DNA of 45,642 nt from Acidilobaceae archaeon (GCA_026986415.1 JALSOR010000041.1:1-45642); one strand, 5' to 3'. Counted from the stretch's first letter, positions 29,251-40,010 are shown. Notes: generated by a model not told the origin, from the letters alone. A program made the numbers and translations.

Positions 29251-29777
29251 GAGTATTCTGGAGGCTTACCAGCCTGTTCCTTAGATATGCAAGTGTTTGT
29301 CCTTATTGTGGTTTTGAGCGCTTCGGATTGCAGCTGTATTAATGGTAGCCCGAGTAGTAGTAGTGTTGCGGCGAGTGTGGGCGGTGTTCTCGCATGCTTT
29401 TCGTTCTCAGGACATATTTTATTTATTAAATTTATATAACTATTTATTTTCTTATAAATCAAATAAATTCCAATGAATATAAAGTAGAAGCCTATAGAGG
29501 AGGCGTTATACACGAAATCGGTAACCCCCACCTTACGATCTACAAGCATGGTCTCCCGGAGAGTGATATAGGTTAGAAGGGCGTATTCGAGGAATCCGGC
29601 GGAGAAGAGAAACCCCAACCCTATAGACACTAGAACGGCCCCCAGGCTACCTCCACCCGTAAAATATGAGGCCACAACGAAGACCAGACTTACTAGTATA
29701 ATAGCAGGGGAGAACGCGGCTATCCAGGACCATCCGGGCACTCGGAGGCTAGCGACACCACTATTACTAGCGCTCAT
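29196..29777 (-). CDS. Hypothetical membrane protein
   Basis: 193-aa ORF with several hydrophobic segments; tail overlaps the convergent neighbour by 55 nt. Confidence 0.6.
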   Translation of the reverse strand: MSASNSGVASLRVPGWSWIAAFSPAIILVSLVFVVASYFTGGGSLGAVLVSIGLGFLFSAGFLEYALLTYITLRETMLVDRKVGVTDFVYNASSIGFYFIFIGIYLIYKKINSYINLINKICPENEKHARTPPTLAATLLLLGLPLIQLQSEALKTTIRTNTCISKEQAGKPPEYSYSPPEDSSSITEDSASL

Positions 29778-29810
29778 AACTCAGGCCCTGTAATCCTGTT
29801 ATGCAACACT

Positions 29811-30872
29811 TCAAGGCATATATGTTGCCTTGACGCCCAGCAGCCTCTCAATATATTTTGCTGTGAGCATCGCCTCGCTACTCCTATACCCGTCGACAAT
29901 GACCATGCCCGGGTTAGCCTCCCTGATATAGTCGAGTATTTCGCTGAATGTTGCGTGATCGCTATATGATACGTTATACGATTTGGGCCCGGTCCTCACA
30001 GCCACGGCGCGGAGCTCCCATCCCGTGAGTGTCACGTGAGTCCCTGGAAGCCTTGTATAGGAGCGGCGCCGTCTCATATGGGCAAGAACAATATCGCCCG
30101 GACCTGGGAGTAACGGGTCTGTTAGGACCTCTATCCTCCCAGTGTCGACCCTCTCATATTCTGCTGCTACACTGGCAAGCGCTATTGTTCTGGCGTCCGC
30201 CATTATTCTATATTCAACTCCGCGCTTCCTCAATTCTAACAGTATTTCCTGGAGCTTCCCATGGTAGCCGTAGATCCACACGGGCCCCTCCCAGACGTTA
30301 TCTTCTATAATAGCTATAAGAGCCTCGAGGGCCTCCCAATCTTTCCATCTCCTCTGCAGCCTCGGACTGCCGTAGGTCGCATCAACAACAAGGACGTCCA
30401 GATCTCTCAGGGGTGGAGTGCCAGGAACCTTGAAATCGCCAGTATAACCGACCCTATAATCTGGAGCCTCCACAACCACTTGAGCGCTCCCCGGAATATG
30501 CCTAGCCGGGACGAGCATGATACGCTCAGAATCAATATTAATAGGCTTATAGTATGGGAGCTCGACCCTCTTCTCCCCAGGCACCTTATACCCTAGAACT
30601 TCTAGAAACCGGAACGTGATTGGTGTCGCAATAACGAAAAGGGAACGTCTAACACTCGATCTTAGACCTTTAGTATGGTCGCTGTGGGCGTGCGTCACAA
30701 CCCTCACAGGCCTACCATCACAGTGGGAGTCAACAGTAAAATTCGAGCCTAGAAGAATAGCACCATTATCGCTGATACTGGCAGGCACGTGTCCCCCGCT
30801 ACCCCGTTTGTTAGCGAGCAAACCGGTACACACCCTTAAGCCAGGAATCTTCGAGACAGTACGCTTGCCCAA
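29811..30872 (-). CDS. Metallo-beta-lactamase-fold nuclease (COG1236-like RNA processing exonuclease)
   Basis: VVTHAHSDHTKG metal motif; VGYTGDFKVPGTPPLRDLDVLVVDATYGSP. Confidence 0.85.
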   Translation of the reverse strand: MGKRTVSKIPGLRVCTGLLANKRGSGGHVPASISDNGAILLGSNFTVDSHCDGRPVRVVTHAHSDHTKGLRSSVRRSLFVIATPITFRFLEVLGYKVPGEKRVELPYYKPINIDSERIMLVPARHIPGSAQVVVEAPDYRVGYTGDFKVPGTPPLRDLDVLVVDATYGSPRLQRRWKDWEALEALIAIIEDNVWEGPVWIYGYHGKLQEILLELRKRGVEYRIMADARTIALASVAAEYERVDTGRIEVLTDPLLPGPGDIVLAHMRRRRSYTRLPGTHVTLTGWELRAVAVRTGPKSYNVSYSDHATFSEILDYIREANPGMVIVDGYRSSEAMLTAKYIERLLGVKATYMP

Positions 30873-30958
30873 CTGGGGCCTAGCCTAGAGAGTGCCCGGG
30901 TTTGGACATAAAGCTTCCTAGCCCTATAGCAGGGATGAAAACAAATATTAGGGCAGTA

Positions 30959-31681
30959 TCAAGGGCTGTACTCCAACGTGTCGACGTACCAGTCAGGAGC
31001 AACTCTACGCCTTCTACGTCTCTTAGCCCATGCTACGGATCGTATTGAAGCTATGACTGCTATAAGCAAGAATGTTTCACTAATAATGCTGCTAAGAAGA
31101 GGTGGGAACCTGTTTTCGCAGGCGCCAGAATTGGCGAACACTGCTTTAAGCCTTACAATATATATTGGCTTGATGGCTACTTCGTTCCCTCCTGGAGTGT
31201 TGGCAGGGAAAACTGCTAAAACTATTTTAAGAGGAATAATATTTTTATTATAAGTAATATAATAATATATCATAAAGTTTTGTTCAATTATTTTTCCAAA
31301 TCCTTGATATAAATTACTACAATAATATTGTTTTTTATTATATTGATCTATTAATATAAAAATATTATTAGTAGATATTAAATTATTTACATTAATATTA
31401 TTTATTAATAATAATAGTTTATAACAATTAGGATATTTATATATAAAATTTTTATCAAAACTAATATAGATTTTATTGTTTATTATTTTATAGTTGATTG
31501 TTATGTAATTTGGACAGTAAGCTATCCAAGCCCCCTGCTCATCGACGAGATAGGTTACCTTTATTGTTTTGTTATGGCTAGATAAAGTGTTAGCAGTGGC
31601 TATAGTAGCAATCGAGTTTAATAATAATATAATAGTAACTATTATTAAAATGAAATATTTATATTTATTATTTTTATTCAT
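30959..31681 (-). CDS. Hypothetical exported/membrane-anchored protein, very AT-rich 5' two-thirds
   Basis: Signal-like N-terminus, C-terminal hydrophobic helix followed by AKRRRRRR. Confidence 0.55.
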   Translation of the reverse strand: MNKNNKYKYFILIIVTIILLLNSIATIATANTLSSHNKTIKVTYLVDEQGAWIAYCPNYITINYKIINNKIYISFDKNFIYKYPNCYKLLLLINNINVNNLISTNNIFILIDQYNKKQYYCSNLYQGFGKIIEQNFMIYYYITYNKNIIPLKIVLAVFPANTPGGNEVAIKPIYIVRLKAVFANSGACENRFPPLLSSIISETFLLIAVIASIRSVAWAKRRRRRRVAPDWYVDTLEYSP

Positions 31682-31691
31682 ATCATCACCA

Positions 31692-32222
31692 TTATTGTTT
31701 ATTATATCTTTTTATAGCATTGAGTATTATGTCATGTGCTTTTGACTTGGGTTCCCATCCTGTGACTTTCACCCACTTGCCCGGTTCTAGCTCCTTGTAG
31801 TGCTCGAAGAAGTGTCTGATCTTATCTTTTATATAGTCTGGGATGCTGTCTATGTCGTCCCAATCCTTATATAGTGGGTCTAGTTTCGGCTTGGGGACTG
31901 CAACTATCTTCCAGTCCTTACCCTCTTCGTCCTCCATGTTGAGCACGCCTATCGGTTTAACTTCTATTAGCGTTCCGGGGGCGACCGGCTCCCTGCTTAT
32001 TACAAGAATATCCACAGGGTCGCCATCCTCTTCTAGCGTGCCCGGTATGAAACCGTAGTTGAATGGATAGTACATGCTAGTGTACAGGAACCTGTCGACT
32101 TTAACTATGCAGTGCTTCTTATCGTACTCGTATTTTATGCTCGACCCCATAGGTATCTCTATTATTGCGTTAACAATCTCCGGGGCCTTATCCCCGGGCC
32201 CAAGACCTTCCATGCACGCCAC
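31692..32222 (-). CDS. ppa: Inorganic pyrophosphatase
   Basis: [54 protein letters not shown]. Confidence 0.97.
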   Translation of the reverse strand: MACMEGLGPGDKAPEIVNAIIEIPMGSSIKYEYDKKHCIVKVDRFLYTSMYYPFNYGFIPGTLEEDGDPVDILVISREPVAPGTLIEVKPIGVLNMEDEEGKDWKIVAVPKPKLDPLYKDWDDIDSIPDYIKDKIRHFFEHYKELEPGKWVKVTGWEPKSKAHDIILNAIKRYNKQ

Positions 32223-32260
32223 TATTTCTCACCAGCTTCCCACTCATATGTGAGAAGCCA

Positions 32261-32270
32261 TATTTAAATA
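32261..32270. promoter_or_regulatory. Bidirectional TATA-like box TATTTAAATA between ppa and L7Ae
   Basis: Palindromic TATA-like core between divergent genes. Confidence 0.45.
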
Positions 32271-32329
32271 GTCGAGAGCGGTTCTACGGCTAGATGAGAC
32301 GACCCAGAGTCAGGGGAGGAGGATGAGCT

Positions 32330-32713
32330 GTGAGTAAGCCGTTCTATGTGCGGTTCGAGGTCCCCGAGGATCTAGCAGAGAAGGTGTATGAGGCTGTCAG
32401 GAAGGCCAGGGAGACCGGTAAGATAAAGAAGGGTACTAATGAGACTACGAAGGCCTGTGAGCGCGGTATTGCCAAGCTTGTAGTCATAGCTGAAGACGTT
32501 GACCCGCCGGAGATAGTGGCTCACCTACCCATACTCTGCGACGAGAAGAAGATCCCCTACGTCTACGTTCCAAGCAAGAAGAAGCTCGGTGAGGCCGCGG
32601 GAATAGAGGTTCAGGCCGCCTCGGCAGCAATAATAGACCCCGGAGAGGCGGACGCCCTGGTTAAAGAAATAATAGAGAAGGTTAAGGAGCTCCGTAGCAA
32701 GGCCGGAGTCTAA
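32330..32713 (+). CDS. rpl7ae: 50S ribosomal protein L7Ae (k-turn binding)
   Basis: [48 protein letters not shown]. Confidence 0.98.
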   Translation: MSKPFYVRFEVPEDLAEKVYEAVRKARETGKIKKGTNETTKACERGIAKLVVIAEDVDPPEIVAHLPILCDEKKIPYVYVPSKKKLGEAAGIEVQAASAAIIDPGEADALVKEIIEKVKELRSKAGV

Positions 32714-32825
32714 CCCCCGTAATCCTGTCCTGCCAAAGTCTGCGGCTAGAACAGTTTTTTATCTCGCTACGCATCCTCCAGGCTAGGATGGCGCTAGGGA
32801 GGTAAGACTAAAAGGGTGTATAAGA

Positions 32826-33278
32826 GTGTCAGAGCAGAGACAGTTCAAGTATATCGTGAGAATAGCCGGCACGGATATCAACGGGAAACTTAAACTCGTC
32901 TACGGCCTATCCGAGATTAAAGGGATAGGATATACTACAGCTCTAGCTATAACCCGTACTTTAGGCTTGGATCCTTTCATGAGGACAGGGTTCCTTACAG
33001 AACAGGAGATTAAAAAACTGGAGGATGCAGTCAGGGATATCACCAAGCTAGGCCTACCATCGTGGCTCTACAATAGGCGTAAAGACTATGAAACAGGCCT
33101 CGACAGGCACCTCATAACAAGCGACCTAATATTCGTGGCCAGGAGGGATATTGAGAGGGAGATAAGGATACAGAGCTGGAGAGGTGTAAGACATAGGTTC
33201 GGGCTGAAAGTCAGGGGACAGAGGACGAAGACGACGGGAAGGCTTGGAATGACGGTAGGTGTGAGGAAGAAGAGGTGA
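32826..33278 (+). CDS. rps13: 30S ribosomal protein S13
   Basis: [46 protein letters not shown]. Confidence 0.97.
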   Translation: MSEQRQFKYIVRIAGTDINGKLKLVYGLSEIKGIGYTTALAITRTLGLDPFMRTGFLTEQEIKKLEDAVRDITKLGLPSWLYNRRKDYETGLDRHLITSDLIFVARRDIEREIRIQSWRGVRHRFGLKVRGQRTKTTGRLGMTVGVRKKR

Positions 33279-33285
33279 GCATGCC

Positions 33286-33798
33286 GTGGGGGATCCCCGC
33301 AAGCCTAGGAAGAAGTGGGAAGGCCCTAAACATCCATGGATAAAAGATAGGCTCATGAAAGAAGTAGAACTGGTTGGGAAATACGGGTTAAAGAACAAGA
33401 GGGAGCTTTGGATCGCGGAGACCCTGGCCAGAAAGTTAAGGCACCGGGCCAGGAACCTACTGGCACTTCCCGAGGCTGAGAGAGAGCATGCTATGAGGGT
33501 CCTACTGGAGAAGCTCTACCATATGGGGCTTGTCGAGAAGGACTCCACGCTAGACGATATTCTAGGCCTGACAGCGGAGAATATACTAGAGCGCAGACTG
33601 CAAACAATAGTCTTCAAGAAAGGCCTTGCCAAGTCAATATATCATGCGAGACAGTTGATCGTGCACGGCCACATAGCAATCCAGGGTAGGAGGGTTACAA
33701 GCCCGGGCTATCTAGTGTCAAGAGAAGAAGAGGACCTGGTAGATTATGCTCCCGGGAGCCCCTATCGTAAACTCCAAGAGGCGGAGAGTTCAAGCTAA
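33286..33798 (+). CDS. rps4: 30S ribosomal protein S4
   Basis: S4 domain [45 protein letters not shown] start. Confidence 0.96.
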   Translation: MGDPRKPRKKWEGPKHPWIKDRLMKEVELVGKYGLKNKRELWIAETLARKLRHRARNLLALPEAEREHAMRVLLEKLYHMGLVEKDSTLDDILGLTAENILERRLQTIVFKKGLAKSIYHARQLIVHGHIAIQGRRVTSPGYLVSREEEDLVDYAPGSPYRKLQEAESSS

Positions 33799-33818
33799 AC
33801 TTGGTGGGGTGAGCAGGA

Positions 33819-34220
33819 ATGGCCTTCGCAGGAAGAGACCTGAAATGGGGTGTCGCCCACATCTATAGTAGCTTCAACAATACGATTGTTCATATAACAG
33901 ACCTTACAGGAGCCGAGACAGTGGCACGTGTCAGCGGTGGAATGGTGGTCAAAGCGGACCGTGAGAAACCTTCCCCCTACGCCGCCATGATCGCTGCCAG
34001 CAGGGCCGCACAGCAGGCCATGGCTAGGGGCATAGTGGCTATTCATATCAAGGTTAGGGCCCCCGGAGGCCACGGTCCTAAAACGCCTGGACCAGGAGCG
34101 CAGGCCGCAATCAGGGCTCTCGCGAGAGCAGGCTTCATTATAGGCCGTATAGAAGATGTAACACCCATACCGCACGATACGACCCGTAGGCCTGGCGGCA
34201 GGAGAGGCAGGAGGGTATAG
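33819..34220 (+). CDS. rps11: 30S ribosomal protein S11
   Basis: [51 protein letters not shown]. Confidence 0.98.
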   Translation: MAFAGRDLKWGVAHIYSSFNNTIVHITDLTGAETVARVSGGMVVKADREKPSPYAAMIAASRAAQQAMARGIVAIHIKVRAPGGHGPKTPGPGAQAAIRALARAGFIIGRIEDVTPIPHDTTRRPGGRRGRRV

Positions 34221-34226
34221 CGCGCC

Positions 34227-34252
34227 TCCAGGGCTCTCTCAGCCTGGATTTT
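34227..34252 (+). terminator. Hairpin TCCAGG...CCTGGA followed by TTTT after S11
   Basis: 6-bp stem, 10-nt loop, short T tract. Confidence 0.35.
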
Positions 34253-34341
34253 CTCCTGCCGGCCCCGGATCATTGTTTTCCCTGCAGGACGCCTATGGGG
34301 CTGACTTTAATTTACCTCCGATAGACGGCCAATTCTAGGAG

Positions 34342-35223
34342 GTGGTGCTTAGAGTGGCGAATAAGGATAATAACAGGAAAGTCGAGATTACCGCGTTGAA
34401 CGAGACAAGCATAACAGTTTATATGGAAGGCTATAGGCTTGCTCTCGCTAACGCTATTAGAAGGATAGTATTGTCTGACGTTCCAACGCTGGCAGTCGAC
34501 TTCGCATACTTCTACGATAATAGTACTGGCGTGCCAGACGAGATTATAGCTCACAGGCTCGGCCTTATAGTGCTCGACAGCCTGGAGGCCATAAGGAAGC
34601 TCCGCCCGCCAGAAGAGTGCCGCGAGGCTAGCGAGAAAGACGAGTCTTGCTATGTCGAGATACTCCTAAACAAGGAACACCCGCAAGAGGCTGAAAGCGG
34701 GATATACGTTCTAGCAGAAGAGCTAAGCTTTAGTCACCCCTACGTGAAGCCCGTATACCCGAAGACCCCGATAGTATACCTAGCACCGGGACAGAAGATC
34801 TATCTTGTCGCCTATGCGAGGCTTGGAAGAGGCAGAGAGCACGGTAAATGGATGCCTGCCAGCGCCAGCATACTGCAATATCTCCCAGTAGTAGAGTTTG
34901 ACGGGGAAGGCGCCAGTAGCGAGTGTTTAGAGTGTATTTCCGCCTATAGGGATCTCGCCAAACGTATGGCGAGAGGGGAGAAGGGCGTTATAGAATATAA
35001 ACGGAATATCAATACGAGCGGGCTCCTCTACTGCTATGAGAGCGGCGTCTGCGGTGACAAGCTAAAACTACGCTATGACGAGAACAGGCTCCTACTAACG
35101 GTTGAATCCACTGGAGCCCTCCCGCCGGAGATAATAGTGGAAGAGGCTATTAATACCCTAAAGACACGAGTAACCAGGGTACTGGAGGAACTAGATAAGG
35201 CTGTAGTGGTGGAGAAGAGATGA
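34342..35223 (+). CDS. rpoD: RNA polymerase subunit D (Rpo3)
   Basis: [23 protein letters not shown]; insert with CLEC and CYESGVC. Confidence 0.95.
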   Translation: MVLRVANKDNNRKVEITALNETSITVYMEGYRLALANAIRRIVLSDVPTLAVDFAYFYDNSTGVPDEIIAHRLGLIVLDSLEAIRKLRPPEECREASEKDESCYVEILLNKEHPQEAESGIYVLAEELSFSHPYVKPVYPKTPIVYLAPGQKIYLVAYARLGRGREHGKWMPASASILQYLPVVEFDGEGASSECLECISAYRDLAKRMARGEKGVIEYKRNINTSGLLYCYESGVCGDKLKLRYDENRLLLTVESTGALPPEIIVEEAINTLKTRVTRVLEELDKAVVVEKR

Positions 35224-35582
35224 AGAGAACCGGGCCGACAAACATACTCGTCAGGAAACTATCTGACGAGCTAATGAAGCTTTCCAAGAAGGAGAACGCT
35301 CCGGTCTGGAAGAGTGTAGCCGAGCTACTCGTGAAGCCTACGAGAGACAGGGTAGCCGTTAACGTGTCCAAAATAAACAGGTACGCGCGCGAGGGGGAGA
35401 TAGTAATAGTGCCGGGCAAAGTGCTAGGAGCCGGGCGGCTGGAGAAGAAGGTGACAGTGGCGGCACTGTCATTCAGTAAGACGGCTATCGAGAAGATCAG
35501 GGCGGCAGGAGGAGAGCCTATAACAATCAGCGAGGCTATGAGAAGATACGCTAGGGGTTCCAACACTAGAATTATAATGTAA
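35220..35582 (+). CDS. rpl18e: 50S ribosomal protein L18e
   Basis: Sequence and operon position. Confidence 0.94.
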   Translation: MKRTGPTNILVRKLSDELMKLSKKENAPVWKSVAELLVKPTRDRVAVNVSKINRYAREGEIVIVPGKVLGAGRLEKKVTVAALSFSKTAIEKIRAAGGEPITISEAMRRYARGSNTRIIM

Positions 35583-35597
35583 TAGTAGGCTCTGAAC

Positions 35598-36080
35598 ATG
35601 GGGGTGTGCCTAGTGGCAGAACAGAAGAGCGGGAAAGTACTGGTAGTAGACGGTTCAGGCCATATACTTGGCAGGCTGGCAAGCATCATAGCAAAACGTC
35701 TCCTAGAAGGAGAAAGAATAGTTGTAGTAAACACTGAGAAGATAGTGGTGAGCGGGAGGCCCAGCGAGGTCATAAAACAGTATAAGAAAACAATTCTGCC
35801 TGTCAGGAGCCATCACTCGCATAAATGGCGCCCTAAAAGGCCTCGGAGCCCGGTGAGGCTCTTCAAATCCACGGTTAAAGGAATGCTGCCAAAGAATAAC
35901 AAGCGCGGGCGAGAAGCGCTCTCGAGGCTTAAAGCATATGTTGGCGTTCCAGACGAGTTTAAGGGGGCCGAGCTTATAAGATTCGAGGACGCTGATGCAA
36001 GCCGGCTCGCTAGGGGCTACGTAGAGCTAGGGCGTATTGCCCGAGAGTTAGGCTGGAAGGGGGGTGTGGATGAGCAGTGA
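35598..36080 (+). CDS. rpl13: 50S ribosomal protein L13
   Basis: DGSGHILGRLASIIAKRLLEGERIVVVNTEKIVVSG. Confidence 0.96.
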   Translation: MGVCLVAEQKSGKVLVVDGSGHILGRLASIIAKRLLEGERIVVVNTEKIVVSGRPSEVIKQYKKTILPVRSHHSHKWRPKRPRSPVRLFKSTVKGMLPKNNKRGREALSRLKAYVGVPDEFKGAELIRFEDADASRLARGYVELGRIARELGWKGGVDEQ

Positions 36081-36526
36081 TGAAGAAGATAGTCGTGTCT
36101 AGCGGTAAGAGGAAGAGGGCTATAGCGGTAGCCGTGGTTAGGCCTGGAAACGGGAAAGTCCATGTCAACGGCGTTCCAATAGAAATATGGCCTGTGGAAA
36201 TGGCAAGACTGAAAATGATGGAGCCTCTCCTTCTCGCGGGAGAGAGCATTAGAAGCCAAGTAGACATTGACGTGAAAGTACGCGGAGGCGGATTTATGGG
36301 ACAGGCAGACGCTACCAGGATGGCGATCGCAAGAGGCCTCATAGAATACTTCGCTTGCGAGGGCGAAGACGAAGAGTGCAAGAAGAGTAACGAGATAGCA
36401 AGCGCTCTAAGAGTGATATTCGAGGAGTATGATAGGACGATGCTTGCTGGCGATCCGAGAAGGACCGAGCCCGAGAAGTATATGAGGTATAGCGCTAGGA
36501 GGAGATGGCAGAAGTCGTACAGGTGA
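36077..36526 (+). CDS. rps9: 30S ribosomal protein S9
   Basis: [39 protein letters not shown]. Confidence 0.97.
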   Translation: MMKKIVVSSGKRKRAIAVAVVRPGNGKVHVNGVPIEIWPVEMARLKMMEPLLLAGESIRSQVDIDVKVRGGGFMGQADATRMAIARGLIEYFACEGEDEECKKSNEIASALRVIFEEYDRTMLAGDPRRTEPEKYMRYSARRRWQKSYR

Positions 36527-36533
36527 TGCACTT

Positions 36534-36767
36534 ATGATGCCTCCTATAAGGTGTTTTACGTGTGGCGCCCCGCTCGGCCACCTCTGGGAGGAGTTTAAGG
36601 CGAGAGTGGAAGCCGGTGAACCCCCAGGCAAGGTCCTGGACGACCTGGGTGTTAAGAGGTACTGCTGTCGCAGGATGCTCCTAACCTCCATAACCTATGT
36701 GGAGGAGGTGGCTAAATACTATACTCTAAAGGCTAGAAGACTTAGGGAGGTGGGTGGTCTGGCATGA
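36534..36767 (+). CDS. rpoN: RNA polymerase subunit N (Rpo10)
   Basis: [21 protein letters not shown]...[14 protein letters not shown]. Confidence 0.97.
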   Translation: MMPPIRCFTCGAPLGHLWEEFKARVEAGEPPGKVLDDLGVKRYCCRRMLLTSITYVEEVAKYYTLKARRLREVGGLA

Positions 36768-37384
36768 GCACTCAAACAAAAGAACTACTCGTCCCAGCGG
36801 AACTCTACCGTAAAGCCGGAGTAGTATTTGGAACCCAGATCTGTACCAAGTATATGAGACAGTTTACCTATAAGATCCTACCGGACGGATTCTACCTGCT
36901 GGACGTTTCAAAAATAGATGAGAGGCTGAGGATCGCCGCCAACTTCCTCTCCAAGTTCGACCCGCAGAAAATAGCGGTAGTATCGGTCAGACTGTACGGC
37001 CAGAAGCCTGCCCGGATGATGTGCGAGAGGGTGGGATGCAAGGCCATAACAGGCAGGGTCGTCCCAGGCATATTCACTAACCCGTACCTGGAATACTATA
37101 TGGAGCCGGATGTGGTCCTAGTCACCGACCCGCGTACAGACAAGCAGGCTATAATCGAGGCAAGCAAGGTCGGCATACCTGTTGTCGCGTTCGCCGACAC
37201 CGACAATAAGATAGAGAACATAGACCTCGTTATACCAGCCAATAACAAGGGGCGTAGAAGCCTAGCACTGCTATACTGGATACTGACCCGCGAGATACTG
37301 AGGAACCAGGGACGCCTGGGACCCGGAGAGTCTCTAGACGTGGAGTATGAAGCGTTCATGGCCGGCAAGATAAGAAGATTCTAA
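36764..37384 (+). CDS. rps2: 30S ribosomal protein S2
   Basis: [52 protein letters not shown]. Confidence 0.97.
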   Translation: MSTQTKELLVPAELYRKAGVVFGTQICTKYMRQFTYKILPDGFYLLDVSKIDERLRIAANFLSKFDPQKIAVVSVRLYGQKPARMMCERVGCKAITGRVVPGIFTNPYLEYYMEPDVVLVTDPRTDKQAIIEASKVGIPVVAFADTDNKIENIDLVIPANNKGRRSLALLYWILTREILRNQGRLGPGESLDVEYEAFMAGKIRRF

Positions 37385-37478
37385 CACTATTTTTACTAGT
37401 AAGACTATTTTCTTGAAATACCAATATCCCGGATATATCCCCTCTCATAGCACTAATCATACTCCTGGTGAGAAAAAC

Positions 37479-38348
37479 ATGGCTGCAACAGTAAGGTACC
37501 CCGCCCATGCGGGTACCTTTTATCCCAGAGAGAAAGAGGAGCTCATAAAACTCATAGAGTGGTCGTTCGAGCACCCTCTAGGGCCGGGAAGCCTACCCGA
37601 CCCTACTAGCCGGGTCCCCGAGAGGCTCCATCACGGGTTTGTTGTGCCCCACGCAGGATACATATATAGCGGGCCCGTCGCGGCGCATGCATACTACAAG
37701 CTGGCACACGAGAAGCCCCCGGACGCAGTCGTAATAGCAGGGCCAAACCATAACGGAGTAGGCCTGCCGGCGGCAGTGTTCAAGGGTAAAGCCTGGCTTA
37801 CACCGCTAGGCGAGGTAGAGGTTAACATGGAAGTTGCTAGAATGATAGTATCTAACACTCGTTATTTCGGTTTCGATAATGACGCACACTACTATGAGCA
37901 CAGTGTTGAGGTACAGGTTCCATTCCTACAATATATTTACGGGGACGAGCTAAGCATCGTCCCAATAGTCATAGAGTACCAGTCCCTAGACGTTGCTAGA
38001 GATCTTGCCAAGGCGCTCGCCAAGATCGCTATTGAAAATGGGGTTGACATAGTCTTTCTCGCCAGTAGCGATTTCAACCACTACGAGCCGCACAATATTA
38101 CGGTCGAAAAGGACATGAAGGCAATACAGGCAATACTCGAAATGGACGAGGAGAAACTGTACAGGGTTTTAGAAGAGTATAACATAACAATGTGCGGCCC
38201 ATGCCCGGTAGCCTCGCTAATAGTATACTCTAAACTCGTGGGCTCAGATAAACCTGTGCTCCTAAAGCATGCGACAAGCGGTGATATAACAGGAGAGAAA
38301 GACTGGGTCGTAGGCTATGCCTCCATAGCATTCCCAGTCAAACGGTAG
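37479..38348 (+). CDS. MEMO1 family protein
   Basis: RYPAHAGTFYPREKEEL; FVVPHAGYIYSGPVAAHAY; FLASSDFNHYEP. Confidence 0.93.
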   Translation: MAATVRYPAHAGTFYPREKEELIKLIEWSFEHPLGPGSLPDPTSRVPERLHHGFVVPHAGYIYSGPVAAHAYYKLAHEKPPDAVVIAGPNHNGVGLPAAVFKGKAWLTPLGEVEVNMEVARMIVSNTRYFGFDNDAHYYEHSVEVQVPFLQYIYGDELSIVPIVIEYQSLDVARDLAKALAKIAIENGVDIVFLASSDFNHYEPHNITVEKDMKAIQAILEMDEEKLYRVLEEYNITMCGPCPVASLIVYSKLVGSDKPVLLKHATSGDITGEKDWVVGYASIAFPVKR

Positions 38349-38390
38349 GACCGCCGTGCAATAGCCGCTACAGGTTAGAGGTGCTATTGT

Positions 38391-39212
38391 TTGGCGGGGA
38401 ATAGAAGAAAGTACAAGGTCCACGTGCCAGTAATACTGTTAGGAGTCCCCCTCTCTAGAGTCGAGAACGGATATCTGGCCGCCCCTACAACGGCCAGGCT
38501 GGAAATGGTCTTCGAGCAGGCAAGCAAGGGAGGGATAATCCTAGATTGGAACGGGCCCCCAACATACAGTGACAGTATGAGGTATGCCAGGCTTTTCCTG
38601 TCAAAGCTCGTGGAAGAGTTAGAGTTGGACAGCGGTATCTATGCTAGAATAGCCCTAGACAACCCGGACGCTCTCAACCTTCCGGAGGCAGGGATCTACG
38701 CGTCGCTCACAGGAATACTACTATACGCTATAGCCCGGGAGTATGGCGAGACGCCCGGAGTAGACGATATTATTGAGATGTCTAGGATGTTAGACCAGCT
38801 GGAATACGTGGCGGGCTGGGAGAGGGTGATGGATGCATTAAGGTATTCCGCCTTGCTAGGCGCCATAACAGTATACAGGAACGATGAGGAACACGGAGAA
38901 ATCAGGAGGGGTACCGTTAAAGTTACAAGGAAAATTGTGGTGGAATCGCACGGTCAAAGGCTGGACGAAAAGCTTCTAGGCCCCGACGTTTATGGGGCTG
39001 TAGCCCACCTGGTAGGGACTATTGTGCTGGAGGCTGCTGTCAGGATAAGAGAGCTCGAGAACCCTGATGGGGAGAGAATATACCGGGCCTTGGAACCCTT
39101 ATTACAAGTATCCTCCCCGATACTCTCATCTTTCTGGGGGGTCAGGGCAGAGGGGCTTATAGTGTCCCCCGGCTTTCCGAGGAGGTTCGAGATAGTGAGT
39201 ATTACAAGGTGA
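38391..39212 (+). CDS. Divergent GHMP-kinase-like protein at the mevalonate-kinase position (catalytic motifs degenerate)
   Basis: VPVILLG and NLPEAGIYASLTGILLYAIA resemble GHMP motifs 1 and 2; no recognisable KLTGAGGGGC motif; located between MEMO and IPK. Confidence 0.55.
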   Translation: MAGNRRKYKVHVPVILLGVPLSRVENGYLAAPTTARLEMVFEQASKGGIILDWNGPPTYSDSMRYARLFLSKLVEELELDSGIYARIALDNPDALNLPEAGIYASLTGILLYAIAREYGETPGVDDIIEMSRMLDQLEYVAGWERVMDALRYSALLGAITVYRNDEEHGEIRRGTVKVTRKIVVESHGQRLDEKLLGPDVYGAVAHLVGTIVLEAAVRIRELENPDGERIYRALEPLLQVSSPILSSFWGVRAEGLIVSPGFPRRFEIVSITR

Positions 39213-39223
39213 GGTATTAGGGG

Positions 39224-40009
39224 ATGAGCGGCGTGTCGGAGTGTGGATCCGCCGTTATAAAGTTGGGGGGCAGTGTTATAACCGATAAGACAAAGAAGTA
39301 TACTATTAACACTCACAATCTCGACAGGATCGTTGGGACCATTAAAGAGTATGTTACAAGAGGGGGCAGGCTTGCACTAGTGCACGGGGGCGGCAGCTAT
39401 GGGCATTTCGAGGTTAAAGCTATCGAGGACGCTAAGGGCGTCCTCGAACCTGTCGATGCTCCTAGAGTGCAACTCTCCATGCTTAGGCTGGCAGTACAAG
39501 TGCTAGACAAGCTTGTTAGCAACGGCATTCCCGCGGTGCTACATCCTCCCCACACCCTGTGTCATGATGGTAGAGTGGAGAACTGTAAGCTTGGCGTAAT
39601 AGTTAAGGATTACGATATGCACCTGGTCCCTGTGACATACGGAGATGCGATTCCCGTCGAGGACGGGGTCAAAATTGTTAGCGGAGACGATCTAGCAGCC
39701 GCCCTAGCATCTATACTATCGACCGACTGTCTAGTATACGTGATCGACAAGCCTGGAATAATAGGTGAAAAAGGGGACGTTATTCCAGTCGTAACAAGCA
39801 TAGGCAACCTGAAAATCGTTCAGGAGACAGGGGACGTTGATGTTACTGGCGGTATAACGCATAAGCTTACTGTAGCCTTAGATCTCGCGAGAACATACCG
39901 TGGGAACGTGATCATTACTAATATTGACGGGCTCCAGAGGCTTCTAAACACGGGCACTATTGAGGGTGTGGGGAGCCTGGTGAAGCCCGAGGATAACGAG
40001 GAGACTTGA
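39224..40009 (+). CDS. ipk: Isopentenyl phosphate kinase
   Basis: VIKLGGSVITDKTKKYTIN; LVHGGGSYGH; DVTGGITHKL. Confidence 0.93.
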   Translation: MSGVSECGSAVIKLGGSVITDKTKKYTINTHNLDRIVGTIKEYVTRGGRLALVHGGGSYGHFEVKAIEDAKGVLEPVDAPRVQLSMLRLAVQVLDKLVSNGIPAVLHPPHTLCHDGRVENCKLGVIVKDYDMHLVPVTYGDAIPVEDGVKIVSGDDLAAALASILSTDCLVYVIDKPGIIGEKGDVIPVVTSIGNLKIVQETGDVDVTGGITHKLTVALDLARTYRGNVIITNIDGLQRLLNTGTIEGVGSLVKPEDNEET

Positions 40010-40010
40010 A

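Noticed and set aside
31240-31690. Low-complexity AT repeats as possible CRISPR or tandem repeat array
   Set aside because: No regularly spaced direct repeats; the ORF stays open and it reads as AT-rich coding sequence.
36074-36120. GTGATGA box C-like sequence at the L13/S9 junction
   Set aside because: No CUGA or C'/D' at suitable spacing and no terminal stem; explained by overlapping stop/start codons.
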